Assembly: GCF_021155775.2 (NCBI RefSeq)
Contig: NC_060234.1
Location: forward strand, 27,956,026 to 28,020,025
From: Neodiprion pinetum
Taxonomy: Eukaryota > Arthropoda > Insecta > Hymenoptera > Diprionidae
DNA: 64,000 nucleotides
Direction of reading: 5' to 3'
Shown: in pieces, positions 61,424-64,000 of the stretch
Layout of the letters: the number at the start of each line of letters is the position of its first letter
How positions within the stretch are numbered: position 1 is the stretch's first letter
Translations under genes and position numbers: made by a program
Notes under the pieces: generated by a model
Told to the model about the DNA's origin: nothing
Databases searched by the model: none
What the model saw: the letters and a program-made list of their open reading frames with translations, nothing else

Positions 61424-61916
61424 GACGAAACTTGAAGTAAAGAAATTAATCTTCTACGAAAGAACAAAGTTTCGAATGGTCGGAAGCCCGACGGCTCAAA
61501 GTTTTGAAAATTCAAGTTACGTGATAGAGTAAAGTTCCGAAAAGTTAAGCTACGATTGGGCGAAATTCCGAAAAACAAAGTTTCGATTGAGTGCAATTCC
61601 GAAACTTAAAATCTACTCGCACAGCGTAGTTTACTCAACCAGTGGGTGTAAAAAATCAGAGAAATCGAAAGTCGGAATGACCAGGATACCGAACGTAAAA
61701 ATATCGAAAGATCAAAGTGGTGAAATATCACCAAGCCAGAATTTCATAGAACTGAAAATTTTCGATCATTCGGAATTTTGATGTTTCTGATTTTTAAAAT
61801 TTCTCATTTTTGCACTTTCGGAACTTTGCACTTTGGGAATTTTGAGCGTCGGATTTCGGACCATTCGAAATTTTGATGTTTCGTCATAGTTTGATTTCTT
61901 TATTTTAAGTTTCGCC
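61424..61916. repeat. Foldback region built from TTCCGAAA-like words
   Basis: The left part (from GACGAAACTTGAAGTAAAG at 61424) is the reverse complement of the right part (ending in CTTTATTTTAAGTTTCGCC at about 61916). The strongest block is TTTCGAATGGTC followed by GGAAGCCCGACGGCTCAAAG, paired with its partner near 61830-61875. Both arms are full of AAAGTTTCGAA, AAAGTTCCGAAA and AAATTCCGAA words spaced every 15-35 bases, so there is tandem-like structure inside an inverted repeat. Weaker similarity continues outward to about 61380 and 61985. It may be a foldback transposon with repetitive arms. No coding content. Confidence 0.7.
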
Positions 61917-61984
61917 ACCGAAAAATTGGGAATTCGGCGCTTTCGCTTTTTCAATTCGGAATTTCCCCAACCTAACGAGCTCAC

Positions 61985-63122
61985 CTGACGTACGGAAATT
62001 ATAATTTCACTAGTCAGAACTCAGCAATTACGAATATTCAACTTGAGGTTTATTCGCAGATTCCACAGAGACGACCACTAATTTACACCAGGGTTCTGTG
62101 AGTCCATACTATTTTACAAGTCAGATTTAAGCCTGTACTAGGTTATAGTGTTGCCCTAAATTATTGCTCCTGATTCTTGCCGTTCGGTGTTATCCAAAAA
62201 CTTTGATCGAATTCAGATTTTTCAAATAATCCTGTAACTTCAAAATTATGTGTTAACGTTCTTTAGACACTATTTCGACAGCAGAATACCCGTGCAACAA
62301 TGCCAAGCAAAGTGTAATACAAGGATTCACTTCTGTAAGTTGATACATTGTGCGCCATTCGTATAATTGTTAAATTGACCAGAGATACCAGATCGCCGCA
62401 AACATGCCGAAGGGCTGATTTTTCAAACAAACTGAGCTTCTTGTACACTGGAAGAAACATGTCGTTGACCATTTGCCTCGTAATTACGCAGTCCCGTATT
62501 CCTCTAATTGGCCTTTGGTATTCCGGCGTATCTTCTGATGCAGGATTATATTGCGTACAATTAGGTACTTGTCCGCATGCAGAACTGTAAGTTCTCGACT
62601 TAACGTTTCGCTCGATTTTCCGTACAGCCGGACAGAACGGCTACTTATTCCAGCTATCATACGTGATTACGTCGGGCATAACGAAATGTGGAAAGGAATT
62701 GCAGGCTTTAACAAACCACCGCCGATCTCCTAGTCCAGAGCATCCCTCGGTTCAGGTACGAGTCCTTCCCTTGTAGGGGGGATGTATCCTTGTACGGAAC
62801 ACCTAGGCTACCGTAATAATAAATTTATTGGGCGGTTGGAGCTGATCGGAGAAACTAGGTACGGCAGTAAAGATGCGCTGCGGTACGTATAATGGAGTGT
62901 AGAGTAAGCTGCGAGTGCTTTCAAGATAGGCGCTTGCTTACATATTTCCGAAGGTAAGTGGTTGTCTCATGGGAATTAGTCCCGTGGCCGGAAATAACAG
63001 GAGAACAGACAAGTTTTTTGGAATTCATAAAAACACAACTAGTAAATATTCAAAATTGGGTTGATGCATGCAGTTATAAAAAATTTAACTGATATTCGAT
63101 CGTAATGGATATTTTTTGATTC
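61985..63122. other. Non-coding
   Basis: Frames are short (80 codons or fewer). Composition is mixed to AT-rich. No repeat ends or RNA genes are recognised. Confidence 0.5.
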
Positions 63123-63735
63123 AATAGTCACAAGCAAAATGCTGCAATATTGGACACTGCTCAATTACAATTTGTAATTAGTTCTATGTCAGTTATAAAT
63201 TATACGCGTAATTCTATTTCGCCCCCATTGAGAGTTACAAGTTGTGTGATTTGCAATTCATTTCATCCTTGTTACGAGACGCACTTGTAACGACAAAATA
63301 AAATAAGAATTAATTTTCTATCTTGTAATTAGGGCGAAATAGAAAATTCGTGACATCCGTATTTTCTAAATAAGGTGAAATGAATTACAAAATTGAAATT
63401 AGAGAAAATTCGAAAAAAATTTGCATTCAATTGTTTTCCCAGTTACAAACTCCGGAAGTAACTTATATATCATTTCCATCTTATTACAAAATACGAGTAT
63501 AATTTATATTTCATTCTCGTTCAATTACAAAATACAAATTCAATTTGTATTTCATTTAGTTTCAGTCACACAATTCACATGTAAGTTGTATTTCATTTCG
63601 ATCTAATTGCAAAATGCAAATGTAATTTGAATTCCACTTCTATTCTAATCACAAAATACCGGTACGATTTCTATTTTATTTCGTTCCGATTGCAAAATAA
63701 TAATTACATTTGTCATTTGTTACTTAGTGGTAGAA
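63123..63735. repeat. Degenerate tandem array, unit about 42 bp, with an inverted part
   Basis: From about 63440 to 63720 a unit of roughly 41-44 bp recurs at least six times. It follows the pattern ATTACAAAATAC, then a variable AT-rich middle, then TTTGTATTTCATTT and a C/T-rich link. To the left the same words occur in both orientations: ATTCTATTTCGCCC at 63211-63224 faces GGGCGAAATAGAAAAT at 63331-63346. The array is AT-rich and too diverged to be a recent satellite. The short plus-strand frame across it (63421-63606) reflects the repeat. Confidence 0.7.
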
Positions 63736-64000
63736 AACGAAAAGACGATAAATTTAAAAGATCTTGGTAAAACCAGACGACATTACAGAGAAGTTGAGGC
63801 CCTCGTTGACAGATATCGGAGTGAGTAACACCAAGGCGACACCAGGATCGCGCGACGATGGGCCCCCTTCAAGTTAAGACTCAGAAATAGAAATAATAGA
63901 AACAATAACGCCGTGGCAGAGGGCCGCTAGTTCTACCTATCTCCACGTCGTGGCCGGTTGTACGAACCGGGACGGCAGGCGTTCGTGACCAGACCGGACA
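63736..64000. other. End of window, non-coding
   Basis: Moderate GC content with GGGCCC at 63860. The stretch is cut by the window end. No feature is recognised. Confidence 0.45.

Noticed and set aside
63123..63735. CRISPR-like array
   Set aside because: Units are degenerate, there are no identical repeats with unique spacers, and the genome is eukaryotic.

Overview
The window looks like non-coding DNA from a eukaryotic nuclear genome, most likely an insect. It is moderately AT-rich with many microsatellites and homopolymer runs. CpG does not look depleted, and several families of short inverted-repeat transposons are present. A hymenopteran (sawfly- or wasp-like) source is my best guess, but it rests only on general texture and is not proven. 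There are no ribosome-binding sites, operons or dense long ORFs, so it is not bacterial.

I found no protein-coding gene, tRNA, rRNA or CRISPR array that I can support. The longest open frames (up to about 200 codons) lie mostly in GC-rich patches, often overlap open frames on the other strand, and match no family I recognise. Their number and length are roughly what chance allows in 64 kb. Short exons of a gene with long introns cannot be excluded. The window is best read as an intergenic desert or the inside of a very large intron.

What can be supported is mobile and repetitive DNA. From left to right: two inverted copies of an approx. 385-bp repeat (2149-2530 and 4861-5246); a 428-bp MITE family with CACTGAGA ends (intact at 56421-56848, eroded at 12631-13012, 20891-21140 and 57036-57140); a pogo/Tigger-like remnant (27548-27954); a MITE with CACTGTTA ends (29394-29705); a foldback element with approx. 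106-bp arms (30452-30743); a larger foldback (31754-33386) split by a 1.09-kb CACTG-ended transposon (32256-33342); a 129-bp MITE (35165-35293); a 181-bp MITE region (37886-38064); a second copy of the 1-kb transposon (38647-39712); a diverged repeat pair (39786-40155 and 41400-41655); a foldback built from TTCCGAAA-like words (61424-61916); and a degenerate approx. 42-bp tandem array (63123-63735).

Two patterns tie the window together. First, several elements of different internal sequence share CACTG termini, and four of the five scored are flanked by identical 2-bp direct repeats (TA or CA), as if one transposase family moved them all. Second, the hexamer GGGCCC occurs about 26 times, clustered in CpG-rich islands of 300-500 bp near 14.6-15.0, 20.2-20.6, 24.6-25.1, 35.4-35.8, 49.4-49.8 and 59.5-59.8 kb. 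These islands are candidate regulatory modules.
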